Assembly: GCF_013761005.1 (NCBI RefSeq) | Contig: NZ_JACDUS010000002.1 | Span: forward strand, 537,404-601,403 | Direction of reading: 5' to 3' | DNA length: 64,000 nucleotides | Origin: Desulfosalsimonas propionicica | Lineage (GTDB): Bacteria > Desulfobacterota > Desulfobacteria > Desulfobacterales > Desulfosalsimonadaceae | Part shown: piece by piece, positions 8,004-17,116 of the stretch | How positions within the stretch are numbered: the stretch's first letter is position 1 | Layout: each line of letters begins with the position of its first letter | Made by a program: the position numbers and the translations under genes | Notes under the pieces: generated by a model | What the model saw: only the letters and a program-made list of their open reading frames with translations | What the model was told of the DNA's origin: nothing | Database searches by the model: none

Positions 8004-9026
8004 ATGAGAACGCAATCCAAATCCAGGCGAATCCGGAAACTTGTCACCGCCGGTCTGTGCGCGGCACTCGTGATGTTTTTCATTACATCAGCAAACGCCG
8101 GCATTGAAGAGCACATCATTGAAACAGAAACCGGTTTTTACTACACGGTCCAAAAGGGTGACACCCTGTGGGATCTGTCTGAAGAGTTTTCAGACTCTCC
8201 CTGGCAATGGCCGGATTTATGGCACTACAACCCACAGATTCCCAATCCGCACTGGATCTACCCGGGCCAGAAAATCCGGATATACAAAAAAAGCTTTGGT
8301 GATAAAAAAAGGCAGGAAACCGAACCCACCCGGGAAGAAATCGAGCAGTATTTTACTTATACCCCGATCCGGACAGTGGGATTTGTCCGCAAGCAACCTG
8401 TTGAAACCCTGGGGACGCTCGCACTTGAACGCCATGACCATAACCTGTTAAGCACCGGTGACAAGGTCTACATCCGGCCGGAAGCCTACGGGGACATCGA
8501 CAAAGGGGAAAGATACCTGATTTACCGCATGAAAGGCGCTGTTGACGATCCTTCCACTAATCAATATATCGGAGATCAGTACCTGCTCACCGGTGTCCTG
8601 AAAATTACGGATTCCCAGCCGGATTTTGCCGCAGGCAGAATCGTGGAGGCATTTCACGACATTCAAAAAAACGACAAAATCATGCCCCTGATGGATCGAA
8701 AGGCAGACATCCGGCTCAAACCCGGCATTGAAAATCTGAATGCCAGCCTCATGAAGTCAGAAGAGGACTGGAATTTCATTGGTCAAGACACCATTGCCTT
8801 TATCAACAAGGGCCGGGACGACGGCATTGAAGTTGGCCAGCAGTACACGGTTCTTTTCGAGGTCTCCACTAATCCGGACTGGGGTCCGGATTCCCCGAAA
8901 TATCTGACCAGCGAGGAGATCGGCACCCTGCTGGTGCTCCACACTGAAGACAACACGGCCACCGTACTGATCACGGACTCAAAGGAAGATCTTAAGGCCG
9001 GCATGCCGCTGCAGGCCTTTAAATAA
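8004..9026 (+). CDS. Exported LysM-domain protein
   Basis: 340 residues. Signal peptide at residues 1-32 (basic RRIRK, hydrophobic stretch, cut after ANA). LysM domain follows: YYTVQKGDTLWDLSEEF ... NPHWIYPGQKIRIYKKS, which binds peptidoglycan glycan strands. The remainder (about 220 residues) is a beta-rich region of the type seen in Desulfobacterota LysM proteins of unknown role. The start at 8004 (MRTQSKSRR) follows AGGGGCAGGG. MITE copies 1 and 2 flank the gene on both sides. A strong terminator follows at 9055. Confidence 0.85.
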   Translation: MRTQSKSRRIRKLVTAGLCAALVMFFITSANAGIEEHIIETETGFYYTVQKGDTLWDLSEEFSDSPWQWPDLWHYNPQIPNPHWIYPGQKIRIYKKSFGDKKRQETEPTREEIEQYFTYTPIRTVGFVRKQPVETLGTLALERHDHNLLSTGDKVYIRPEAYGDIDKGERYLIYRMKGAVDDPSTNQYIGDQYLLTGVLKITDSQPDFAAGRIVEAFHDIQKNDKIMPLMDRKADIRLKPGIENLNASLMKSEEDWNFIGQDTIAFINKGRDDGIEVGQQYTVLFEVSTNPDWGPDSPKYLTSEEIGTLLVLHTEDNTATVLITDSKEDLKAGMPLQAFK

Positions 9027-9054
9027 ACGCATCCGACGAATGCTTTCTTTTTTT

Positions 9055-9094
9055 CCGGACAGGGTGGAAGGAAATCCACCCTGTCCGGCTTTTT
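9055..9094 (+). terminator. Strong intrinsic terminator of the LysM gene
   Basis: A 14-bp perfect stem (CCGGACAGGGTGGA with its complement), 6-nt loop, then CTTTTT. It lies 28 bases after the LysM stop. Confidence 0.93.
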
Positions 9095-9231
9095 AAAGGT
9101 CTTTATGCTGAAAACCATTTACGCCGAAGCGATGAATTGCCCGCCGATTAAAGTTCCTGTAAAATTTTTCAGACGACACCTAAAGAAATCCGCGGCATAT
9201 CCGATAGGAAAAATATCAACGATTAAGACCT

Positions 9232-9383
9232 GACATACTCGTAAAAAGCCGGTTTTCAGATGGCGCCGTAAAAAGTTCAAGATCAAGGCTTGCGCGATTT
9301 CAAAGAATGCAGCGTACTTATCCGTACGTGAAATTCTGAGAAATCGTGCGTAACGCAGATATTGGGCTTTTTACGGTGCCATC
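9232..9383 (+). mobile_element. Foldback MITE, copy 2 (long form)
   Basis: 152 bp, same orientation as copy 1. The 27-bp 5' half-repeat is diverged (GACATACTCGTAAAAAG). The core 9259-9383 runs GATGGCGCCGTAAAAAG to CTTTTTACGGTGCCATC. Flanked by exact 7-bp direct repeats AAGACCT (9225-9231 and 9384-9390), a target-site duplication. Lies in the 435-base gap between the LysM and HDOD genes; apart from this and the terminator at 9055 I see nothing else there. Confidence 0.88.
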
Positions 9384-9461
9384 AAGACCTGGCCCGGCTA
9401 TCGTACTGCCCTGCCGGGATGGTATATACTGTAGAAGGAATTCATTCAGAGGAGCGTTCAA

Positions 9462-10457
9462 TTGGTTTCCATCACCTGCACGGGTTGCAACAAAACCTAC
9501 CAGATACCTGACAGCGAACTGCCTGAGAACAAACCTGTGGATCTGCTTTGCCCGGCGTGCAACACCGTGCTGAGGGTGCAAAAGGATCAACAGCAAACCC
9601 GGGCGGAAACAAAGACGCCGAGCCAGACCGGCCCGGAGTTGATGGAAAGGATTGTTCAGACCTCAAAAGCACTGCCGCCAATGCCGCAAATCATCGCCCG
9701 GGCAAACGAGGTGCTTTCCAGTGACAACTCCGGATTCAAAGAAATCAGCCAGGTGCTGGAAACCGACCAGGCCATGGCCACCCGGGTGCTGCGCATCGCC
9801 AATTCCGCCTACTACGGGGTGAGTGTGCCCGTAACCTCCGTACAGCAGGCCTCCGCCCTTCTTGGATTTCAAACCCTGTTTGAGCTCATTACCGTGGTCA
9901 GCAGTTCCAGAATGATGGGAAAACACCTGGAGGGATACAACATTGAGGCCAAATTCGTATGGAAGCATTCCCTTTCAGTGGCAGTGGGTGCCAAAGCCAT
10001 TGCTGAAAAATATCACCCGGAACTGATCAATGACGCTTTCATGTCCGGGCTCATCCATGATTCCGGCATGGTTTTGCTCGACTCCCATGTCCATAAAAAT
10101 CAGCGGCAATTCAATGAGCTGCTGGCCCGGGGAAAGACCCTGCAGGACGCGGAAACAGAAATGTTTGAATTCGACCATGCGGCGCTGGCCGCCAGGTATC
10201 TAAAAAATTGGAAGCTCCCGGAAAACCTGACCCATGCCATTCGGTATCACCACAGCCCGGCTGAATGCGGCCATGACCCGCTTGCCTGCATCCTGCACAT
10301 CTCCGATGCCATGGCCAATACCAACAACCTGGAGAGCAATTTTGTCATGGACAACAGCGCTTTGGACGCCATCGGCATGCCCACCGATGACCTGGACCAG
10401 ATGACCTTTGACATGGAGGACATGGTCGACAGCATCATCAAAAGCATGGAGGCCTGA
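9462..10457 (+). CDS. HDOD-domain signalling protein with N-terminal zinc finger
   Basis: 331 residues. Residues 1-40 hold a MJ0042-type zinc-finger motif with CTGC and CPAC pairs. Residues about 60-260 form an HDOD domain (LPPMPQIIARANEVLSSD, LETDQAMATRVLRIANSAYYG, ALLGFQTLFELI), a non-catalytic HD-like module used in signalling and stress pathways. LIHDSGMVLL and HAIRYHHSP recall an HD fold. Start is TTG at 9462, preceded by AGAGGAG. Converges on the RND pump gene, 24 bases away. Confidence 0.85.
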   Translation: MVSITCTGCNKTYQIPDSELPENKPVDLLCPACNTVLRVQKDQQQTRAETKTPSQTGPELMERIVQTSKALPPMPQIIARANEVLSSDNSGFKEISQVLETDQAMATRVLRIANSAYYGVSVPVTSVQQASALLGFQTLFELITVVSSSRMMGKHLEGYNIEAKFVWKHSLSVAVGAKAIAEKYHPELINDAFMSGLIHDSGMVLLDSHVHKNQRQFNELLARGKTLQDAETEMFEFDHAALAARYLKNWKLPENLTHAIRYHHSPAECGHDPLACILHISDAMANTNNLESNFVMDNSALDAIGMPTDDLDQMTFDMEDMVDSIIKSMEA

Positions 10458-10481
10458 AGGCAGCACCGTTTTGTCAGGCAT

Positions 10482-13400
10482 TTACCCGCAAGGCTTTGCG
10501 AGATCCTCAACAACCAAATACAGGCACGGTACAATGACCAGAATGATGGAAGTGGCAAACACGATGCCAAAGCCAAGGGAAATGGCCATGGGGATGAGAT
10601 AGGCGGCCTGCCTGGAACTTTCCAGAATAATGGGGGTCAGGCCCCCGAATGTGGTCAGGGTGGTGAGCGCGATGGGCCGGAACCGCCGCAGCCCGGCCTG
10701 GTGAATGGCGTCAAATGCCGAATGCATGGCTCTTCTCTTATTGGCGTAATGGATCATGATCAATGAGTCGTTGACCACCACGCCAGACAGGGCGATAATA
10801 CCCATGAGGCTGATCAGCGACAGATCAAAGCCCAGCAGAATGTGGCCTGCCACCGCGCCCACGATCCCGAAAGGAATGGCGGTCATCACGATCAACGGCT
10901 GAATATAACTTGCAAATATCACCGCCAGAAGACCGTAAATCACGGCCATGGCCATGATGAAACCGCCCTGGAGCGCGGCGGTGGACTCCCGCATCTCGGC
11001 CTCGCCGCCCTGAAACGTCCAGGTAATACCAGGATAATCCGCCCTCAGCCCGGGCAGCACATCACCCCGGATCTCATTCATGACCCTTGTGATGGCGCTT
11101 TTGGGCTCAACAGTCATGCTCACAGTGACCACCCTTCTTCCGTCGCGCCGGTTGATGGAGGTATAGGCTGTCCCGGCTTTGAGTTCGACGATATCTGTAA
11201 ACAGGACCTCGATGCCCTCTTCCGTGCGGATGACCAGATCCTGGAGAGGATAGAGCGCTTTGCGCTCGGATTCGGGCAATTTCACCCGCACCTCCACCTC
11301 GTTTGCCCCCCGGAGCTGGCGAATGGCCTCTGCCCCGTAAAACGCGTGGCGCAGCTGGCGGCCCACCTCAAATGGGGTCAGTCCCAGGCTCCGGCCCTCG
11401 GGCGTGAGGGTAAAATCAAACTGGGTTTTGCCTTTTTCGTAGTTGTCGCGCACATCCCGGGCTGCCTGAAAAACAGCAATGCGTTCTGAAAACGCAATGC
11501 TTGCTTCTTCGAGCACATTGATGTCGCTGTGGCTCAAATCAACGCTTACATCAGGGCGGTGCCCGCCGGGCCCGCGCTCGGCCTCAAAGGTGATCTGGTC
11601 CACGCCCTTGATGTCGCCGATTTCTTTTCGCCACAGTTCTATGACTTCGGCGGCGGTCATGTCACGCTCGCCGGGCGGTTTCATGACAATTTCAACGTCA
11701 ATAAAATTCTGGCCGCGCACGTTTGTCTTCACCCCCTCTGCAGCCCGCTGCAGATTGTGTCTTTCAAACATGCGCAGGGTGGATTCGGTGATTTGATCGG
11801 CCACTTGTGCAGCCTGGTCTGGTGTGGTGTCCACCGGCAGGGTCACGCCGGCCTCAATTTCATCTGCTGACACCTCGGGCATCATGATCATGCCCATATG
11901 CCCGCTGTAGGCATAACCGCCCACCACCACCAGCAAGGTCAGGGCCGCGGAAAGAGTGATATATCGATAGCGCAGACAAAATTCCAGCAATCCCCGGTAC
12001 CAGCGATCCACAAACCGGTTGAACCCGGAGGCAAAACGCTGCTGCAATGCATGCAGACGCGCGCCGGGACCGGTCTGCCCCCCTGTGCCGCTGTGGGCCA
12101 GATGGGCCGGAAGGATGAACATGGCCTCAAACAGGGACACAGCCAGCACAATGATGACAACCGTCGGAAGCGACCACCAGAATTTGCCCATTATTCCGGG
12201 TACAAACATGAGGGGTACAAACGCCACGATGTTTGTCAGGATACTAAATGTCACCGGCCCGGCCATTTCCCGGGCGCCGTTGATAGCCGCCGGCAGAAAA
12301 CCGGTTCCCTGCTGCCGCTGCTCATAGATGTTTTCCCCCACCACAATGGCGTCATCGACCACAATGCCCAGGGCCACAAGAAAGGCAAACATGGAGATCA
12401 TGTTGATGCTCACCCCGGCAAGGGGCAAAAACACCAACCCGCCCACAAAGGAAATGGCCATGCCCATCATCACCCAGAAGGCCAGTCTGTATTCCAGAAA
12501 CACTGCCAGAATGCCCAGGACGATAAACAGTCCGATCAGCCCGTTTTTCAAAAGAAGGGAAAGGCGCTGCCCGTAGTCATCGGCCCGGTTGCTGTCAATG
12601 CGGGTCCTGACCCCTGGGGGCAGTGTTGTTTCAAACGCTTCGAGAACACTGCTCACCGCGCCGGCTACCTCCAAAGGATCCTGGCTTCCCACCCGAAAGA
12701 CCTCGATTTCCACCGAAGGCTGCCGGTTGAAGCGGGAATGGAAGCCCGCTTCTTCAAACCCGTCTGTGATTTGGGCCATTTCCGCCAGCATGACCCCGGA
12801 TCCCGATTGTGAAGTGACAATCTCGATCTGCCCGAACTCCCGGGCCCACTGCCGGCGTTCCTTCATACGCAGAAGGATCTCGCCGCCGGCGGTTTCCAGG
12901 GCTCCGGCCGGAATGTCGCGGCTCGAGGCCTCTATGATCCCGGCTACGCGACCCAGGGTCAGGCCGTATTCCCGCAACGTATCCCGGGGGATTTCCACAT
13001 GGGTGACATAATCGGGCACATTGCCGAGTTCCACCTGGGTGACGGCCTGGTGGGCGAGCAGCAAATCCCTTAACCGTTCGGCCAGCACGCGCAGGGTCCA
13101 GATATCCACATCCCCGTAAAGGCCGATTTCCATGACATCGCGCCGGGGGTCCAGCAGCCGGACCTCTGGTTCTTCGATGTTGTCCGGAAATGTCCGGATC
13201 CGGTTGACCGCCTGGTCGATATCCTGGAAAACCTTCATCCGGTTGGCCCCGGAGACCAACTCGATTTGGACCCTGCCCGATTCTTCCCGGGCTGTGGAGG
13301 TGATTTCCTCGATGCCTTCAACGCCCCGGATGGCCTCTTCCACGGGCAGCAGGATGCCTTGTTCCACTTCCGCCGGGTCGGCGCCGGGATAGCTCACATA

Positions 13401-13583
13401 GACCTCGACCATGTCAAGCTCAAATTCGGGAAACACCTCCTTCTGGATGGCAAAGGCCGTCCAGATGCCGCCGGCAATCAAAATGACCATCAGCAGATTG
13501 GCGGCAATGGGGTTGCGAACCATCCATTCAATGGGTCCCGGGCGAATTTTGGGGGATTCGGGAACGCTGGTCTCTGTATTCAT
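10482..13583 (-). CDS. RND efflux pump, inner-membrane permease (HAE1/AcrB-like)
   Basis: 1033 residues, the usual length. Starts with the RND first helix ([19 protein letters not shown]). Shows the [20 protein letters not shown] porter-domain entry, central [17 protein letters not shown] with the paired Asp of proton relay in TM4, and a second 12-TM half ([22 protein letters not shown]). Exports drugs, lipophilic compounds or metals by proton antiport, together with the adaptor and outer membrane factor encoded immediately upstream. Abuts the adaptor gene with no gap. Substrate unknown. Confidence 0.92.
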   Translation of the reverse strand: MNTETSVPESPKIRPGPIEWMVRNPIAANLLMVILIAGGIWTAFAIQKEVFPEFELDMVEVYVSYPGADPAEVEQGILLPVEEAIRGVEGIEEITSTAREESGRVQIELVSGANRMKVFQDIDQAVNRIRTFPDNIEEPEVRLLDPRRDVMEIGLYGDVDIWTLRVLAERLRDLLLAHQAVTQVELGNVPDYVTHVEIPRDTLREYGLTLGRVAGIIEASSRDIPAGALETAGGEILLRMKERRQWAREFGQIEIVTSQSGSGVMLAEMAQITDGFEEAGFHSRFNRQPSVEIEVFRVGSQDPLEVAGAVSSVLEAFETTLPPGVRTRIDSNRADDYGQRLSLLLKNGLIGLFIVLGILAVFLEYRLAFWVMMGMAISFVGGLVFLPLAGVSINMISMFAFLVALGIVVDDAIVVGENIYEQRQQGTGFLPAAINGAREMAGPVTFSILTNIVAFVPLMFVPGIMGKFWWSLPTVVIIVLAVSLFEAMFILPAHLAHSGTGGQTGPGARLHALQQRFASGFNRFVDRWYRGLLEFCLRYRYITLSAALTLLVVVGGYAYSGHMGMIMMPEVSADEIEAGVTLPVDTTPDQAAQVADQITESTLRMFERHNLQRAAEGVKTNVRGQNFIDVEIVMKPPGERDMTAAEVIELWRKEIGDIKGVDQITFEAERGPGGHRPDVSVDLSHSDINVLEEASIAFSERIAVFQAARDVRDNYEKGKTQFDFTLTPEGRSLGLTPFEVGRQLRHAFYGAEAIRQLRGANEVEVRVKLPESERKALYPLQDLVIRTEEGIEVLFTDIVELKAGTAYTSINRRDGRRVVTVSMTVEPKSAITRVMNEIRGDVLPGLRADYPGITWTFQGGEAEMRESTAALQGGFIMAMAVIYGLLAVIFASYIQPLIVMTAIPFGIVGAVAGHILLGFDLSLISLMGIIALSGVVVNDSLIMIHYANKRRAMHSAFDAIHQAGLRRFRPIALTTLTTFGGLTPIILESSRQAAYLIPMAISLGFGIVFATSIILVIVPCLYLVVEDLAKPCG

Positions 13584-14819
13584 TTAACCGCCGTCTGCCG
13601 AATGGCCGTTTTCATCGGCGTCTTTCAAACGCAGGGGTGCCCCCCCGGCCACAGTGGCCAGACTCGAGGTGACCACTTTTTCACCATCACTTAGCCCCTT
13701 GCGGATATAGGCGTGTTGGGCATCGGAAAACACGATCTTTACATCCCGGATATCCAGCTTTCCGTCCTTCATCACCCAGACCGTGTTGTTTTTGCGTACA
13801 TGATCCCGCTTCACCCGGATCACCCCGGATATTGGCCGGCCCTGGATTTCGGCCGCCACATAGCTTTGGAGCAGAAGCGGGGGCGTTTTTGGGTCATCTG
13901 CCTTGCGTCCCAGGGGGTCATCAACAGCCACAAGCACCCGGGCAAAACGCGTATCCTCAGCCAAAGCGCCCACGAGCCGGTAAAGCCGGCCGGTCCGGCT
14001 CATACCTTCGGACCAGGCCGACCGGTTCCGGATGCGCACCATGGCGCCTTTTTCATTGCTGTTTTCCGGAAAACAAATCCATGGAAGGGCTGACTGGGAA
14101 ACCGTTGCCGCCACCCAGAAAGTTTTGGTGCCCACCAGACGGCCCAGCACATCTCCGGCCGAAACCTGCGAACCCACATCGGCCTGCCGGCTCAGAACTC
14201 TGGCGTCAAAAGGGGCTTTTACCCGCGTGCGCTCAAGCTTCAGCTCGGCCTGGGAAACTGCGGCTTTTGCATCGTCTACCTCGGCCTTTGCCGCCTTAAG
14301 CTGGGGCCGGCGCAGCACCAGGTCCCGGTGCTGACCGGAAAGCTCACGGCCCATGGCCCGGTAGTCCTGCTCGGCCACATTCTGCCGGCCCATTTCCAGC
14401 TGCAAATCCGATACAGCCCGGTCCAGGTCGCTTTTTCGCTGCGTCAGGCTGTTTCTGTAATCCGCTGGATCAATCCGGACAATCACCTGCCCCTTTTCCA
14501 CAAAACCGCCCGGGGTAAAATCATCGGAGCGGGAAAGAATCTGCCCGCCCACCCGGGGCTGCAGCGACACGTCGTGTTCGGCCACAACCGTGCCCATGGC
14601 CCGGATCACAGGCCTGTAGTCTCCTTTTTGCACCTCGATGACATCCACCAGCATGGCGGTTTGCCTGGCAGCTTCCATCCGGCTGACTTCCGGTTCGGTG
14701 AGAAAAACGAGAACCAGGGCGCCTGCGCCGGTCAAAAAAATCAGCGCGCAGACCAGCAGGGTTGCTTTCCATCCGAGGCGTCCGCGTTGTGTAATTGAAG
14801 ATTTATCGGTTGATGACAC
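13584..14819 (-). CDS. RND efflux periplasmic adaptor (membrane fusion protein)
   Basis: 411 residues. One N-terminal transmembrane anchor (LLVCALIFLTGAGALVLVFL, about 20-40). Lipoyl halves follow (VVAEHDVSLQPRVGGQI and VKAPFDARVLSRQADVGSQVSAGDVLG) around a coiled-coil hairpin, then a beta barrel. Joins the pump to the outer membrane channel. Middle gene of the three-gene efflux operon, 2 bases after the channel gene and directly abutting the pump gene. Confidence 0.9.
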   Translation of the reverse strand: MSSTDKSSITQRGRLGWKATLLVCALIFLTGAGALVLVFLTEPEVSRMEAARQTAMLVDVIEVQKGDYRPVIRAMGTVVAEHDVSLQPRVGGQILSRSDDFTPGGFVEKGQVIVRIDPADYRNSLTQRKSDLDRAVSDLQLEMGRQNVAEQDYRAMGRELSGQHRDLVLRRPQLKAAKAEVDDAKAAVSQAELKLERTRVKAPFDARVLSRQADVGSQVSAGDVLGRLVGTKTFWVAATVSQSALPWICFPENSNEKGAMVRIRNRSAWSEGMSRTGRLYRLVGALAEDTRFARVLVAVDDPLGRKADDPKTPPLLLQSYVAAEIQGRPISGVIRVKRDHVRKNNTVWVMKDGKLDIRDVKIVFSDAQHAYIRKGLSDGEKVVTSSLATVAGGAPLRLKDADENGHSADGG

Positions 14820-14821
14820 GA

Positions 14822-16222
14822 TCAGTTTTCCTCCTGCCGGGTTACAAACCCGCCGGCCAGTGCCCTGTACAAAGCAATTCTGTATTCCAGCAACTGCAGC
14901 CTGGCGCCGAGCAGATCACGCCTGATCTGCTGCTCGTCTGTAAGGGCGGATAATATGTCAATATAATTTCCCGCACCATTGAAATACCGGTCCTTCAACT
15001 GCCGCCCGGCCTTTTGGGCCAAATCCAGCTGCCGCCGAAGACTGCGGACCCGATCCTTTTGCTTTTTCTCCTGCACAAGGGCGTCTTCGACCTCCTGAAA
15101 CGCCTCCGCAACAATCTGTCCGTATTCATAAAGCCGCTGGTACTTGACGGCTTCAGCCGCATCGGCCTCGGCCCTGAGCCGCCCCGCGTCAACAACGGGA
15201 AGCACGAGGTTTGCAGCCACCGACCGGAGCCAGTCGGAAAAAAGCTCGGACGGGTCCTGATCGGTGGTGGATGCAGAGGCCGTAATACTGAGCCTGGGAT
15301 ACCGGCTGATTTGTGCCCCTGCCAGGTCCTTGTCCGCCGCCTGAAGCCGTCTGCGGGCCTCCCGGACATCTGGCCGCCGGCTCAGCAGTTGCGAGGGAAC
15401 ACCGGTTTCCGGTATGGGGGGAAGACCGGGAAGCCTGGAAGAAGGACAGCCGGTTTTTTTGTCAAAAGACCGGCCAAGCAGCACCGCCAGCTGGTGATTG
15501 AAAACACTGATTGCGGATTTTGCAGCATGGGCCTGCTCCCGCGTGGATTCCAGGAGCTGATCCTGACGGATTACATCGGCCCGGTCGGACTGGCCGTTTT
15601 CAAACCGGCTCTGGATCAGGGAAAGGATTTTTTCGTTGGCATTGATCTGATCCTGCAAAAGCCGGAGCCGGGCACAGGCCTCGGCAAGCTGGTACCAGGT
15701 GCGCACCACTTCCGCGGACAAAGAAACCGCAGCCGTGCGATAGGCTTCAAGACCCGCTTCAGCCCGCAATCGCGCGGCATCGGTTTCCGACCGGATACGG
15801 CCCCACAGATCCACCTCGTATTCAGCCGAAAGCCCCAGGCGCAGCACTTCATCGCTGGTGCCGGCAGCAGCCCGGCTGGCCTCTGCCTCGGAAAAAGCCT
15901 CAACCTGAGGGAAAAGGGATGCGGATTGGCTTTCCGCCAGGGCTTTTGCCTCTTCAAGCAGCTGCCATGCGGTCTTTAAATCAAAGTTTTGCTCCAGGGC
16001 CTGCTGCACCACAGCATTCAAATCCGGATCATGAAATTCGGTCCACCAGCGGTCGGCCAATGCCTGTTCACCGGATGCGGAAAAGGATTCCGGGGCGTGA
16101 ACCAGGTCCGGGGCAAACCCGTCTGTCGGCCGGAAACAGCCGGACACAAGCACTGCCGCAAGCAGCAGCAAAACCGCCAGGGCCCTGAAAGCCAATGTTA
16201 ATAGCAGATTGTTGGCAAGCAT
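14822..16222 (-). CDS. RND efflux outer-membrane factor, NodT-type lipoprotein (TolC family)
   Basis: 466 residues. Lipoprotein signal with lipobox VLVSGC near residue 27. Two OEP repeats: ALEQNFDLKTAWQLLEEAKA in the first half and LSRRPDVREARRRLQAADKDLAGAQ in the second, as in NodT/OprM. Start at 16222 (MLANNLLL) is chosen because it begins the signal peptide; the frame upstream is MITE copy 3. First gene of the efflux operon. MITE copy 3 lies 24 bases upstream of the start codon, in its promoter region. Confidence 0.9.
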   Translation of the reverse strand: MLANNLLLTLAFRALAVLLLLAAVLVSGCFRPTDGFAPDLVHAPESFSASGEQALADRWWTEFHDPDLNAVVQQALEQNFDLKTAWQLLEEAKALAESQSASLFPQVEAFSEAEASRAAAGTSDEVLRLGLSAEYEVDLWGRIRSETDAARLRAEAGLEAYRTAAVSLSAEVVRTWYQLAEACARLRLLQDQINANEKILSLIQSRFENGQSDRADVIRQDQLLESTREQAHAAKSAISVFNHQLAVLLGRSFDKKTGCPSSRLPGLPPIPETGVPSQLLSRRPDVREARRRLQAADKDLAGAQISRYPRLSITASASTTDQDPSELFSDWLRSVAANLVLPVVDAGRLRAEADAAEAVKYQRLYEYGQIVAEAFQEVEDALVQEKKQKDRVRSLRRQLDLAQKAGRQLKDRYFNGAGNYIDILSALTDEQQIRRDLLGARLQLLEYRIALYRALAGGFVTRQEEN

Positions 16223-16246
16223 AAAATTCCTGTATGGGTTAGCCTT

Positions 16247-16392
16247 GATGGCGCCGTAAAAGTTCAAGATCAAGGCTTGCGCGGTTTCAAAGATCAAGGC
16301 TTGCGCGGTTTCAAAGAATGCAGCGTACTTATCCGTACGTGAAATTATGAGAAATCGCGCGTAATGCAGATATTGGACTTTACGGTGCCATC
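16247..16392 (+). mobile_element. Foldback MITE, copy 3 (short form with internal duplication)
   Basis: 146 bp, GATGGCGCCGTAAAAG to its inverted complement at 16392. It has a 24-bp internal tandem duplication (16267-16314) not found in other copies, and no clear flanking duplication. It lies between the efflux operon promoter side and the 3' end of the gene at 16380-17096. The last three sense codons (Met-Ala-Pro) and the stop of that gene are part of the element. Confidence 0.85.
16267..16314 (+). repeat. 24-bp tandem duplication inside MITE copy 3
   Basis: Two exact adjacent copies of a 24-bp unit beginning AGATCAAGGCTTGCGCGG. All other copies of the element carry one unit. Confidence 0.95.
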
Positions 16393-17096
16393 AGTTGTTC
16401 GTTCAAATTTTTTGACAGCAATGTAATCAAACAATCCAGAAAATCAGGCGAGTTGAGGCTCTGGATGCGCCCGAGCGTTTCAATATCAGCCTGTGCGGTT
16501 AGCCTGGCAGCCTCGGTTTTGGCGGTATCGTTTAGTTCTTCTGCGTCTATGGCGCTGCGCTGGAGACGGGACAGGGCAAGGCGCAGGTTGCTGGTGCGGG
16601 GCAGGTCAAGTGCGTCCAGGGCCTGGCGGAAGGTTCGGGCATCCACGGTTTCCAGCAATTCCACGGCCGTTGCGGCGGGGTTTTGAAATTCTTCCGGGAC
16701 TTCGGATGCGGCTTCTCCGGCAACCGATTCCTCCGAGGCTTGCTCTTCCCCGGCATGCCCGAAAACCACTGTTTCATGGTAGGTTGGGGATTGGGAAAGA
16801 TCCACGATGGCTTCATAAACAAAGACATCTGGCGTGTCTTTTACCGCCTTGAAGGGATAAATGCTGGCCACGCCGGTTGTTTTTTTCCGGAGCTGATCGC
16901 AGATGCGGCCGGATTCCTCCTGTTTTTTGCCCGGATCCGGCTGGTAGATCCGGATTTGGGCAATGGCGCGCATGGAGCCGGCCGCCGGGTTGTGTATGTC
17001 GATTTTCACATCCGGTTCCAGCTTAACACGCACCCCCGTGGCAATGCCCTTTAAGACCAGGTCCTGGGCCTTGAACACGGAAATCAGACTTCGCAA
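16380..17096 (-). CDS. Hypothetical protein, partner of the HEAT-repeat protein
   Basis: 238 residues from a TTG at 17096; start uncertain, as no good ribosome site is visible. No family recognised. The N-terminal 110 residues look like a beta-rich domain (VLKGIATGVRVKLEPDVKIDIHNP ... IAQIRIYQPDPGKK), followed by an acidic linker rich in Glu/Ala and a helical C-terminus. It starts about 20 bases after the HEAT-repeat gene, so the two are probably one operon. Its C-terminus is provided by MITE copy 3, so the original end may be lost. Confidence 0.55.
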   Translation of the reverse strand: MRSLISVFKAQDLVLKGIATGVRVKLEPDVKIDIHNPAAGSMRAIAQIRIYQPDPGKKQEESGRICDQLRKKTTGVASIYPFKAVKDTPDVFVYEAIVDLSQSPTYHETVVFGHAGEEQASEESVAGEAASEVPEEFQNPAATAVELLETVDARTFRQALDALDLPRTSNLRLALSRLQRSAIDAEELNDTAKTEAARLTAQADIETLGRIQSLNSPDFLDCLITLLSKNLNEQLMAP

Positions 17097-17116
17097 TCGT
17101 GGATCGGGTTTGCGTT

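Noticed and set aside
9318..9596. Minus-strand ORF ending in SQNFTYG; similar ones at 36583-36876 and 40829-41071
   Set aside because: The shared tail SPISALRxISQNFTYG is just the MITE read on the minus strand.
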